Assembly (NCBI RefSeq): GCF_009712605.1
Contig: NZ_WASO01000003.1
Coordinates: 176,523-240,522, forward strand
Source of the DNA: Paludibacter sp.
GTDB lineage: Bacteria > Bacteroidota > Bacteroidia > Bacteroidales > Paludibacteraceae
Direction: 5' to 3'
DNA length: 64,000 nt
Numbering within the stretch: the stretch's first letter is position 1; each line of letters begins with the position of its first letter. Under the pieces are notes generated by a model. The model saw only the letters and a list, made by a program, of their open reading frames with translations. It did no database searches and was not told the origin of the DNA. Made by a program: the position numbers and the translations under genes. This document shows positions 25,355 through 32,743 of the stretch, one piece after another.

Positions 25355-25389
25355 AATTGTAAATCGTAAATGTCTAAATTGTAAATAAA
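25355..25389 (+). repeat. Spacer string of the AATTGTAAATCGTAAAT type
   Basis: AATTGTAAATCGTAAAT is followed by a partial second copy, AAATTGTAAATAAA, ending one base before the start codon at 25391. Related strings occur at 3706-3721, 3742-3750, 30807-30823 and (inverted) 35605-35622, always between genes. Confidence 0.6.
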
Positions 25390-25390
25390 A

Positions 25391-25912
25391 ATGGCTATTA
25401 TAAAATCTGTCAGAGGATTTACCCCAAAAATCGGGAAAGATTGTTTTATTGCAGATAATGCAGTGATTGTAGGTGATGTGGAAATTGGCGACGGTTGCAG
25501 CATTTGGTTCGGAGCCGTTATTCGTGGCGATGTCAACTCTATCCGTATCGGTAATCATGTTAACATTCAGGATGGCGCGGTACTGCATACTTTATACGAG
25601 AAATCGACTATCGAGCTGGGAGACTACGTTTCTGTAGGACACAATGTCACTATTCACGGGGCAAAAGTAAACGATTATGCTCTGGTGGGAATGGGATCAA
25701 CGGTGCTCGACCATGCGGTAGTGGGCGAAGGTGCCATTGTGGCAGCCGGTGCTTTGGTTCTCAGCAAGACTCAGATTGAACCGAACACAATATGGGCAGG
25801 CGTTCCTGCTAAGTTCGTAAAGCAAATGGACGAAAAGCAATCGAAAGAGATCAACCAGCGCATAGCACACAATTACGAGATGTACGCCGGCTGGTATAAG
25901 GAAAACGATTAA
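25391..25912 (+). CDS. Gamma-carbonic-anhydrase-like hexapeptide protein
   Basis: A 173-residue left-handed beta-helix protein of the YrdA/PaaY/gamma carbonic anhydrase family. Hexapeptide turns run through residues about 20-140 (VIVGDVEIGDGCSIWFGAVI, IRGDVNSIRIGNHVNIQDG). Metal-binding histidines expected in gamma enzymes can be placed at HTLYEKS (about 67) and in GHNVTIHGAKV (about 85-91). Many relatives lack activity, so the reaction is uncertain. It overlaps the convergent mlaE by four bases at the stop codons. Confidence 0.85.
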   Translation: MAIIKSVRGFTPKIGKDCFIADNAVIVGDVEIGDGCSIWFGAVIRGDVNSIRIGNHVNIQDGAVLHTLYEKSTIELGDYVSVGHNVTIHGAKVNDYALVGMGSTVLDHAVVGEGAIVAAGALVLSKTQIEPNTIWAGVPAKFVKQMDEKQSKEINQRIAHNYEMYAGWYKEND

Positions 25913-26649
25913 GCCAGCATGATGTTTGTTATCAGGATGTTGAAAAGCAGAATGATAACGCTGCTGTGAACAACGGCATTGGTACTGGCCACACCCACAT
26001 CGAGTGCGCCTCCGTAGGCATAATACCCGTAATAGGAAGACACAGAGGTGATAATATAGGCGAAAAAGAGGGATTTAGTCAGTGAGTAAGTGACGTAAAA
26101 CGGATTAAAAGCATATTGTATCCCGTACACAAAATCGGAGACGGTAATTATATTCGAAAACATACCTACGCCGTAGCCTCCCAGAATACCAAGCGCCATG
26201 CTAAAAATAACCAAAAAAGGCATCATCAGAACAAAAGCTACTATTTTGGGTAATATCAGGTAGTTGGCCGAATTGACACCCATTATTTCGAGAGCATCGA
26301 TTTGTTCGGTAATACGCATGGTGCCAATCTCGGAAGCAATATTCGATCCTACTTTGCCGGCAAGAATCAGGCAAAGAATGGTGGATGAAAATTCCAGTAA
26401 AAGCGTATCGCGGGTTACCAATCCGGTGGAATACCGGGGCAGGAGCGGATTAGAAGTGTTCAACTTTGTTTGAATGGTCATAATCGCTCCGATGAATATG
26501 GAGATAATCACTACAATACCCAGTGACCGCAAGCCCAGCTTTTCCATTTCCAAAGGGAGTTGACGGAAAAACATACGCCAGTTGTCCGGACGGGTAAAAA
26601 CCTTCGTCATCAAAAGACAATACTTGCCAATTTGTTGAAATAACTTCAT
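25909..26649 (-). CDS. mlaE: MlaE-family ABC transporter permease
   Basis: Inner-membrane permease of the Mla/Mce system that moves phospholipids between the two membranes. The 246-residue protein has about five hydrophobic segments and the family-specific stretch LILAGKVGSNIASEIGTMRI (about 95-114) followed by TEQIDALEIMGVN, the coupling region that contacts the ATPase. The start is the ATG at 26649. Unlike the usual arrangement no mlaF ATPase follows, since the next gene is convergent; its partners must be elsewhere. Confidence 0.93.
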   Translation of the reverse strand: MKLFQQIGKYCLLMTKVFTRPDNWRMFFRQLPLEMEKLGLRSLGIVVIISIFIGAIMTIQTKLNTSNPLLPRYSTGLVTRDTLLLEFSSTILCLILAGKVGSNIASEIGTMRITEQIDALEIMGVNSANYLILPKIVAFVLMMPFLVIFSMALGILGGYGVGMFSNIITVSDFVYGIQYAFNPFYVTYSLTKSLFFAYIITSVSSYYGYYAYGGALDVGVASTNAVVHSSVIILLFNILITNIMLA

Positions 26650-26669
26650 TCAGATACTTTTTAGGAGTA

Positions 26670-26677
26670 CAAAGATA
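26670..26677 (-). promoter_or_regulatory. -7 box of mlaE
   Basis: Minus-strand TATCTTTG, an exact match to TAnnTTTG, 21 bases before the start codon. No -33 box at the usual distance was found. Confidence 0.5.
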
Positions 26678-26748
26678 AAGAAAAAAATCCAAGCGGTTTT
26701 AGTCTGAATACTCGTTTCATTGTAAATCCTGTTCAGTCATCTTACCAG

Positions 26749-26795
26749 AAAGGTAGATATGATGCTTTTCAAAAAAGAGAATCATATCTACCTTT
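26749..26795 (-). terminator. Long inverted repeat after the dioxygenase gene
   Basis: AAAGGTAGATATGAT (26749-26763) is exactly complementary to 26781-26795; the loop has 17 bases. On the minus strand it lies downstream of the dioxygenase stop at 26845, so it may be its terminator, though the T-run is poor. Confidence 0.5.
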
Positions 26796-26844
26796 GTCTT
26801 TACCCTGCTAATTAATTCAACCAGAAAGAAGAGTAAAGTGTAAT

Positions 26845-27669
26845 TCATCCGATTCTTACAGATGTCATACTTAGTGAGCCGGCAACCGTTTTGTCGTTGA
26901 AAATGGAAATATCATCATTAGATTCTTTCAACGCCATGGCATAGATTAGAGGAATGTAATGCTCCGGCGTTGGAATTGACATCTCAAAAGCCGAGCCTTG
27001 TTTCCGATAATTTACCAGAGACTGCAAATCTCCTGACAAAATGAATTTTTTCGTTTTTTCATTAGTCTCTTCAGCCCAGTCGTATGCAAATTCGCTATTG
27101 ATTTTGTACCAATCAAGTGTTCGTAAATTGTGAACAATATTTCCGCTACCGACTATCAAAACTCCTTTGTGTCTTAATGCTGCAAGTTCTTTTGCCAAAT
27201 CAAAATGATACTGTGCATCTTTTGTATGGTCTATGCTCAACTGAATGACCGGCACGTCAGCTTCCGGATACATATGTTTAACAATGCTCCATGTGCCATG
27301 ATCGAGACCCCAGTTATAATCCAGACCAACTTCTGACTTGGTCACCATTTGCCGGACTTCCTGAGCCAGTTCGGGACTGCCGGGGGCCGGATACTGAACT
27401 GCAAAAAGCTCTTTTGGAAACCCTCCAAAATCATGAATAGTTTGTGGTTTTTCCATTGCAGTCACTTGCGAGCCTTTGGTCTCCCAATGGGCCGATACAC
27501 ATACTATTGCGTTAGGTTTTTCCATCGCGTCCCCAAGTCTTCTGAATTCTGAAACAAATTCATTTTCTTCGATAGCGATCATCGGACTTCCATGTCCTAC
27601 AAAAAGGACGGGCATTTTAGGAGAATGACCTAACCCGGATGTCAGTTGGTTGAATTCGTGTGATTTCAT
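26845..27669 (-). CDS. ygiD: 4,5-DOPA-type extradiol dioxygenase (YgiD/LigB family)
   Basis: A 274-residue zinc-type class III extradiol ring-cleaving dioxygenase relative. VLFVGHGSPMIAIEE (about 21-35), CVSAHWETKG (about 57-66) and LDHGTWSIVKHMYPEADVPV (about 121-140) carry the conserved histidines that hold the metal. The E. coli relative YgiD opens DOPA in vitro, but the natural substrate in anaerobes is unclear. The start at 27669 is fixed by the duplicated leader: the same sequence precedes the start codon of the next upstream gene. Confidence 0.92.
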   Translation of the reverse strand: MKSHEFNQLTSGLGHSPKMPVLFVGHGSPMIAIEENEFVSEFRRLGDAMEKPNAIVCVSAHWETKGSQVTAMEKPQTIHDFGGFPKELFAVQYPAPGSPELAQEVRQMVTKSEVGLDYNWGLDHGTWSIVKHMYPEADVPVIQLSIDHTKDAQYHFDLAKELAALRHKGVLIVGSGNIVHNLRTLDWYKINSEFAYDWAEETNEKTKKFILSGDLQSLVNYRKQGSAFEMSIPTPEHYIPLIYAMALKESNDDISIFNDKTVAGSLSMTSVRIG

Positions 27670-27768
27670 ACTATAATAATTTTTTCATCTAAGGAAGTAT
27701 GGAACTCCATGTTGCTGGTAATTATTACATTCCTCTCGGTTGTTGTGACGCAACATGTTCGTTTCATA
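27670..27768 (-). promoter_or_regulatory. Duplicated leader, copy 1 (before the dioxygenase gene)
   Basis: Two blocks are shared with 28445-28555. Block 1 runs from the start codon to 27717 and includes GGAAGTATGGAAC and CCATGTTGCTG (27693-27717, one difference in 25 bases). Block 2 is 27742-27768, identical over 27 bases, and contains GTTGTGACGCAAC. CATGTTGC in block 1 is complementary to GCAACATG in block 2, so the blocks can pair. No promoter match was found before this copy. Confidence 0.85.
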
Positions 27769-27780
27769 TTTGTATAAATA

Positions 27781-27810
27781 AATGGTGCCGTTATTTTTAG
27801 CGGCACCATT
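27781..27810 (-). terminator. Terminator between the SnoaL-like and dioxygenase genes
   Basis: Perfect 10-bp stem, AATGGTGCCG (27781-27790) with CGGCACCATT (27801-27810), and TTATTTAT after it on the minus strand. It stands directly before leader copy 1, so the dioxygenase may depend on read-through. Confidence 0.7.
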
Positions 27811-27886
27811 ATTGATTATGAGATATGTACTTTGTTTTCAGTTTCTATAATCAGGAATACTGAGATTTGTTCAGTAATTGTGGGTT

Positions 27887-28444
27887 TTAGTTTGCTAACC
27901 CGATTTGTTTCATGAAGGCAAGATTGTCCCAGAATAACTGTTCTTCAATCATTACCCCGTCTTTCCAGATTCCGATTGTACACATCGGTAATTTAAATGA
28001 TTTCCCGGTTGGTTGAATGGTTGTCCCATTTGGGAGTTGCATCGGTTTTGTGAATGTACCTTCAATCACGCCTGTTACTGCAGTGTAGTTACCTGATCCG
28101 AACCGGTAGGGATGTACTTTGATTTTAGTGTCAGGAGCAAAAGTGAACATTGGGGCCAATTGTTTGATGTGCTCTTCCAACCCATAGGTTACACTTCCAT
28201 CAGGATATGTTACCTTGATATTTTGTGCATGCGATTCGTGCAGACGTTGCCATTGTTGTTTGCTATAGACTACAAAGTCTAATGTGTCGAACTTAACCAG
28301 ATTTTGTTCAATCTGTTTGTTGGCTTTCAAAATTTGAGACAGTTGTTTTTTTGCATCCGACAACTCTTTATTTGATTGTGCATTTGCCATAAAAAATGTG
28401 CTAACCAGCATCATTGCACCGATAAAAAATTTCATTGTTTTCAT
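27887..28444 (-). CDS. Secreted SnoaL-like (NTF2 fold) protein
   Basis: A 185-residue protein with a signal peptide, MKTMKFFIGAMMLVSTFFMANAQ, probably exported to the periplasm. The body resembles the SnoaL/ester-cyclase type NTF2 fold: DFVVYSKQQWQRLHESHAQN, YPDGSVTYGLEEHIKQLAPM, GVIEGTFTKPMQLPNG and IGIWKDGVMIEEQLFWDN. Proteins of this shape bind small hydrophobic molecules or act as isomerases; the ligand is unknown. The frame stays open upstream to 28615, but I start at 28444 because the upstream codons cross the -7 box and the duplicated leader and do not look like protein. Confidence 0.82.
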   Translation of the reverse strand: MKTMKFFIGAMMLVSTFFMANAQSNKELSDAKKQLSQILKANKQIEQNLVKFDTLDFVVYSKQQWQRLHESHAQNIKVTYPDGSVTYGLEEHIKQLAPMFTFAPDTKIKVHPYRFGSGNYTAVTGVIEGTFTKPMQLPNGTTIQPTGKSFKLPMCTIGIWKDGVMIEEQLFWDNLAFMKQIGLAN

Positions 28445-28555
28445 ACTATAAAAATTTGTTTTTAATGGAAGTATGGAACACCATGTTGCTGTAAAGAACT
28501 TTCCGATAGCTATCGGGAACTCTTGAACGTTGTGACGCAACATGTTCGTTTCATA
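28445..28555 (-). promoter_or_regulatory. Duplicated leader, copy 2 (before the SnoaL-like gene)
   Basis: Matches copy 1: block 1 at 28445-28491 and block 2 at 28529-28555 (27 of 27 bases identical). The stretch between blocks is 37 bases here against 24 in copy 1, and contains the palindrome at 28503-28516. It lies inside the expected transcript of the promoter at 28580-28587. Confidence 0.85.
28503..28516 (+). repeat. Dispersed palindrome, copy 2
   Basis: CCGATAGCTATCGG, the 14-bp core of the CCCGATAGCTATCGGG family; the outer base pair is broken on the left. It sits in the loop between the two blocks of leader copy 2. Confidence 0.85.
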
Positions 28556-28579
28556 ATAGTTTGTTTGATTGTTATGATG

Positions 28580-28587
28580 CAAAGGTA
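28580..28587 (-). promoter_or_regulatory. -7 box of the SnoaL-like gene
   Basis: Minus-strand TACCTTTG. The transcript would begin near 28573 and carry a leader of about 130 bases including both shared blocks. The -33 region is weak. Confidence 0.5.
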
Positions 28588-28803
28588 CTATGTCGGAGAA
28601 GGCTAGAGGTAACATAATTCAGTAGAATAGTTGCACATTTAAGCAATCATCGGTTTTGACTTGTTTTTTGTATTTAATTCGGGAGATGCAGAGTTCTTTT
28701 TGCTGATCCGACGTGTGTGATAGGTTAAGGATTAATGACACTATTCTATTCATTGCTGGCAAAGTTTTACGAAATGGCACTGCATCCTGTAGTCGAAAAT
28801 CGC

Positions 28804-28811
28804 TATCTTTG
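28804..28811 (+). promoter_or_regulatory. -7 box of dnaG
   Basis: TATCTTTG, an exact consensus match, 29 bases before the ATG at 28841. The -33 region has no good TTTG. The sequence from 28588 to 28800 shows no supported gene. Confidence 0.5.
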
Positions 28812-28840
28812 TAAGCTTGTCCGTTTCGTTCAGATAAACA

Positions 28841-30817
28841 ATGATTGACCAAATTACAGTAGACAAAATTATCAATGCTGCCCAGATAGTTGAGGTGGTA
28901 TCCGATTTTGTGACCCTGCGTAAACGTGGGGTTAACTACCTTGGCTTGTGTCCGTTTCATGACGAACGAACGCCTTCGTTTAGTGTTTCTCCGGCCAAAG
29001 GTATTTGCAAATGTTTCAGTTGTGGTAAGGGTGGCAATGCAGTCAACTTTATCATGGAGCATGAGCAGTTGTCGTACTATGAAGCGCTGAAATATCTTGC
29101 AAAGAAGTACCATATCGAGGTTATCGAAAAGGAACTTTCTGCCGAAGAGATTGCTCAGAAGAACGACAGGGAGAGTATGCTGGCGCTCAATAAATATGCC
29201 CAGGGATATTTCTCAAATATTCTGCATCATTCGCCTGAAGGTAAAAATGTGGGGATGTCCTATTTTCACGAGCGTGGCTTTAGAGAAGATATTATCAAGA
29301 AATTCCAGCTCGGATATAGCCTCGACCAGCGGGATGCTTTTTCGGCAGAGGCTTTGGGTAAAGGCTACAAGAAGGAGTTTCTGGTAAAAACGGGACTTTC
29401 TATTGAACGGGACGGTGGCAAAATATATGACCGCTTTTGGGGCAGGGTGATGTTTCCTGTACATACACTTTCGGGAAATGTCATCGCTTTTGGAGGGCGT
29501 ATTCTCAAGAAAGACGAGAAGGCTGCCAAATATGTCAATTCGCCGGAATCGGAGATTTACCATAAGAGTAACGAGCTTTATGGTATTTTCTTTGCCAAGC
29601 AGTCGATTGTGAAGCATGATCGCTGTTTTTTGGTGGAAGGCTATACTGACGTGATTTCGATGCACCAGTCGGGCGTGGAGAATGTGGTGGCATCTTCGGG
29701 TACCTCATTGACCAAGGGACAGATTCGTATGATTCATCGTTTCACAGAAAACGTGACGGTGATTTACGACGGCGACGCAGCCGGTATCAAAGCCTCGATT
29801 CGTGGTATCGACATGCTGCTTGAAGAAGGCTTGAATATCAAAGTGGTACTGTTGCCTCCGGGCGAAGACCCCGACTCATTTGCCAAAAGTCAGAATGCTT
29901 CCGATTTTATCGCTTACATAGATGCTCATCAGTCCGATTTTATTCGCTTTAAGACCGGACTTCTGCTTGAAGAGGCAGGAAAAGATCCTATAAAACGTGC
30001 AGCATTGATTGGTGATCTGGTACGCAGTATTGCCATCATTCCCAACAGCATTATTCGTTCGGTATATGTAAAAGAGTGCAGCAGCCTGTTGGATGTGGAC
30101 GAGAAACTGCTTTACGCCGAAATAGGAAAGGTTCATCTTGCAAAACAGGAGCGGGAAGCGGTAGCGCCTGCGCGTGAAACTTCAACTCCAGCTCCTTCTC
30201 CGGATGCAGAGTCGATGCCAAATACGGGCAATGAGACTCAGAAACCGGTAAGCTATAAGAATCAGGATGAAGAACGCAACATTATTCGCTATTTGGTACG
30301 CTATGGAGATCAGGTGCTCTATTATCTGAAGCCGGATGAAGAAAGTGCAGAAGTGCCGGTCACGGTGGGTCAGTATGTGCTTGATGAGCTTGCGCGGGAT
30401 AACCTGAAGTTTGAGCATCCGCTCTATGTGAAACTACTTGAGCTATTCGAAAATAACGCTTCCAATCCTGGATTTGTGGCCGAACATTTTTTTGGGCAGC
30501 ATCCGGATCCGCAGGTAAGTCGTCTGGCAACGGACATGTTGGCTGATAAATACGTGCTAAGTAAGATTCATAGTAAAATGTCCAAGATCGAGGAAGAATC
30601 GGATCGCCTGATAGAACTGGTACCTCGCGTGATGTTCGAGTATAAGAATAAATTGCTGCTGGAGACAATGAAAGCTAAAATGTCGGAGCTGAAAAAGGCC
30701 AACGAACAGAACGACATTCCGTTGCAGGATAAGTTGATGCAGGAGATTGGAACGTTGAACATTATAAAATCACAGTTGGCCAAGACCTTGGGAGAGAGAA
30801 TTATTCTAAAATTGTAA
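28841..30817 (+). CDS. dnaG: DNA primase
   Basis: Makes RNA primers at the replication fork with the DnaB helicase. The 658-residue protein has the CHC2 zinc site C37-H40-C58-C61 ([20 protein letters not shown]), the catalytic core with the RNA-polymerase basic motif region ([20 protein letters not shown]), and a Toprim domain with [14 protein letters not shown] (about 266-279) and [11 protein letters not shown] (about 308-318). A Pro/Thr-rich linker (about 440-465) leads to the C-terminal helicase-interacting domain. Its length is typical. rsgA follows after eight bases. Confidence 0.97.
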   Translation: MIDQITVDKIINAAQIVEVVSDFVTLRKRGVNYLGLCPFHDERTPSFSVSPAKGICKCFSCGKGGNAVNFIMEHEQLSYYEALKYLAKKYHIEVIEKELSAEEIAQKNDRESMLALNKYAQGYFSNILHHSPEGKNVGMSYFHERGFREDIIKKFQLGYSLDQRDAFSAEALGKGYKKEFLVKTGLSIERDGGKIYDRFWGRVMFPVHTLSGNVIAFGGRILKKDEKAAKYVNSPESEIYHKSNELYGIFFAKQSIVKHDRCFLVEGYTDVISMHQSGVENVVASSGTSLTKGQIRMIHRFTENVTVIYDGDAAGIKASIRGIDMLLEEGLNIKVVLLPPGEDPDSFAKSQNASDFIAYIDAHQSDFIRFKTGLLLEEAGKDPIKRAALIGDLVRSIAIIPNSIIRSVYVKECSSLLDVDEKLLYAEIGKVHLAKQEREAVAPARETSTPAPSPDAESMPNTGNETQKPVSYKNQDEERNIIRYLVRYGDQVLYYLKPDEESAEVPVTVGQYVLDELARDNLKFEHPLYVKLLELFENNASNPGFVAEHFFGQHPDPQVSRLATDMLADKYVLSKIHSKMSKIEEESDRLIELVPRVMFEYKNKLLLETMKAKMSELKKANEQNDIPLQDKLMQEIGTLNIIKSQLAKTLGERIILKL

Positions 30818-30825
30818 ATAAATCA

Positions 30826-31752
30826 ATGGAAGGATTGGTAATTAAAAGTACGGGCAGTTCGTATTGGGTGCTTCCTGATGACGGATCGGATGTGTTGGAA
30901 TGTAAGATTAAAGGTACGTTTCGCACAAAAGGCATCCGCACTACTAATCCGGTAGTGGTGGGCGACAGGGTAGTGGTGGAGGAGAAAGATGGCATTCTTG
31001 CGCTGATTACCGGCATTTGCGACCGTAAGAATGTGATTATCCGCCGTGCTTCCAATCTCTCCAAGCAAGGCCATATTCTGGCAGCCAATGTCGATCTGGC
31101 TGCTCTGATCATTACTATTAAGCTTCCCGAAACTTCCACGATTTTTATCGACCGGTTTTTAGCTGCCGCTGAATCTTACAGAGTTCCGTCCGTGTTGGTT
31201 TTCAACAAAACCGATCTCTATGGGGAGGACGATCTTCGATACCTTGATGCGCTGATTGCTTTGTATGAAAATATCGGGTACAAATGTTTCCGCATTTCGG
31301 CGCTGAACCGGGAAGGAATTGAGGAATTGAAGTCGGAACTGCAAGGCAGGATCACTCTGCTTTCAGGAAATTCGGGCGTGGGAAAATCAACACTTTTGAA
31401 CGTGTTACAGCCCGATGTAGAGGTGAAAACCGGTGATATTTCGGGGTATCATAACAAGGGAATGCATACCACCACGTTTTCCGAAATGTTGCCATTGCCC
31501 GAAGGTGGTTTTATTATCGATACTCCGGGGATCAAAGGTTTTGGTTTGCTGGAGGTTACACCCGAAGAGGCCGGACACTATTTTCGTGAAATCTTCGAGA
31601 CCTCTCAACATTGCAAATTCTACAACTGTACCCATACACACGAGCCGGGCTGCGCTGTTATTGAGGCAGTAGAAAATCTGGCTATTAATCCCTCACGTTA
31701 TCATAGTTATCTGAGTATTATCGAGGAAATTACGCAGGGGAAGTATCGGTAA
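30826..31752 (+). CDS. rsgA: Ribosome small subunit-dependent GTPase A
   Basis: Circularly permuted GTPase that checks late 30S maturation. The 308-residue protein has an N-terminal OB fold (about 1-70), then the G motifs in permuted order: FNKTD (G4, about 126), GNSGVGKST (G1, about 182-190) and DTPG (G3, about 228). The C-terminal zinc domain is [19 protein letters not shown] (about 263-281). It is probably co-transcribed with dnaG. The stop codon is only four bases from that of the convergent esterase gene. Confidence 0.97.
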   Translation: MEGLVIKSTGSSYWVLPDDGSDVLECKIKGTFRTKGIRTTNPVVVGDRVVVEEKDGILALITGICDRKNVIIRRASNLSKQGHILAANVDLAALIITIKLPETSTIFIDRFLAAAESYRVPSVLVFNKTDLYGEDDLRYLDALIALYENIGYKCFRISALNREGIEELKSELQGRITLLSGNSGVGKSTLLNVLQPDVEVKTGDISGYHNKGMHTTTFSEMLPLPEGGFIIDTPGIKGFGLLEVTPEEAGHYFREIFETSQHCKFYNCTHTHEPGCAVIEAVENLAINPSRYHSYLSIIEEITQGKYR

Positions 31753-31756
31753 CCAA

Positions 31757-32725
31757 TCAATTCGACGGCTTGAAATTGGCTCCGATATAATCACCGATTC
31801 CGAATTTTTTCTTCATCACCGGTTTGTCGGTTTGCCGTACCTGTTTGTGGATTTCAAGCGGTTGTTTCTTTTGCACCATATTGGTAAGGAACTCTTCTAT
31901 TTCTCCAATATTTGAAGTCATAGGTGTCTGGGCAATTTCATGCGCGGCATTCTCAACATCGTAGAAATAATAAGGACTTTTCAGTTTGTCAAACTGTTCC
32001 GCCAGATTTTTCGACCCGTAGAAACCAAATTTGAGAATTCGTACTTTGTTGTAAGGTACATTGCTGTCCGCATCTCCGTGAAAGAACTGTATGGGAGACG
32101 GCTGCTTGTCCCAGTGTAAAGCTCCTTTGGTACTGAAGATGGCTCCGGCAAAGGAGATCACGCCAGCATACCGAAAATTTTCCGGAAGCTTTTTAATTAA
32201 TTCGTTCCCCGAACAGAGGTAATATTCGGCCTGGAGAACAGAAACGGCTCCGGCGCTAGATCCGTTGATAACGATGTTGTTAGGTTCAATTTTCCAGTCG
32301 TTGGACTTGTTCAAAATAAACCGGGTGGCGTCATAAAGATCGGCAACTGCCGTATCAATCGCATTTTCGAGAAGGTGCGGGAATTCCAATTTCCTTACCT
32401 TTTCTCCTTTACGCATACGCTCGGCGACGGGTTTCAACCCCAGACGATAGTCAATGGAAAAAACAGAATAGCCTTTTTCTGCCATTTTTTCAAAATAAGC
32501 GGTATATCCTTTCCAATCGCGATGACCGCCGACAAACCCACCTCCAAACATGAAAAGCAGACAGGGTTTGTTACTCTTTGAACTGTCCTGTATCGCCTCG
32601 TAGCGATCAAGACGTAGGGTATCGGCACCTTTGATGGCATAAACAAAGGTAGTCTTCGTTACCAGAGCAAAAGCCGTTGCAGTGAAGAATAACGAAACGA
32701 TTGAGACAAAGAAAATACGTTTCAT
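31757..32725 (-). CDS. Secreted alpha/beta-hydrolase (esterase-like)
   Basis: A 322-residue alpha/beta-hydrolase with a signal peptide (MKRIFFVSIVSLFFTATAFA). The oxyanion-hole motif is LFMFGGGFVGG (about 56-66) and the nucleophile elbow is NGSSAGAVSV (about 156-165, Ser in GSSAG). A late Asp (FHGDADSNVPY) and His (ENAAHEIAQTP) complete a plausible triad. This resembles the hormone-sensitive-lipase/acetyl-esterase group. I start at the ATG at 32725; a TTG two codons earlier is less likely. It lies 18 bases after polA on the same strand. The substrate is unknown. Confidence 0.88.
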   Translation of the reverse strand: MKRIFFVSIVSLFFTATAFALVTKTTFVYAIKGADTLRLDRYEAIQDSSKSNKPCLLFMFGGGFVGGHRDWKGYTAYFEKMAEKGYSVFSIDYRLGLKPVAERMRKGEKVRKLEFPHLLENAIDTAVADLYDATRFILNKSNDWKIEPNNIVINGSSAGAVSVLQAEYYLCSGNELIKKLPENFRYAGVISFAGAIFSTKGALHWDKQPSPIQFFHGDADSNVPYNKVRILKFGFYGSKNLAEQFDKLKSPYYFYDVENAAHEIAQTPMTSNIGEIEEFLTNMVQKKQPLEIHKQVRQTDKPVMKKKFGIGDYIGANFKPSN

Positions 32726-32743
32726 AGGCAAAAGATTAATTAA

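Noticed and set aside
28445-28615. Upstream 57-codon extension of the SnoaL-like gene
   Set aside because: The frame is open, but it crosses the -7 box and both leader blocks and the resulting peptide is not protein-like; the signal peptide begins at 28444.
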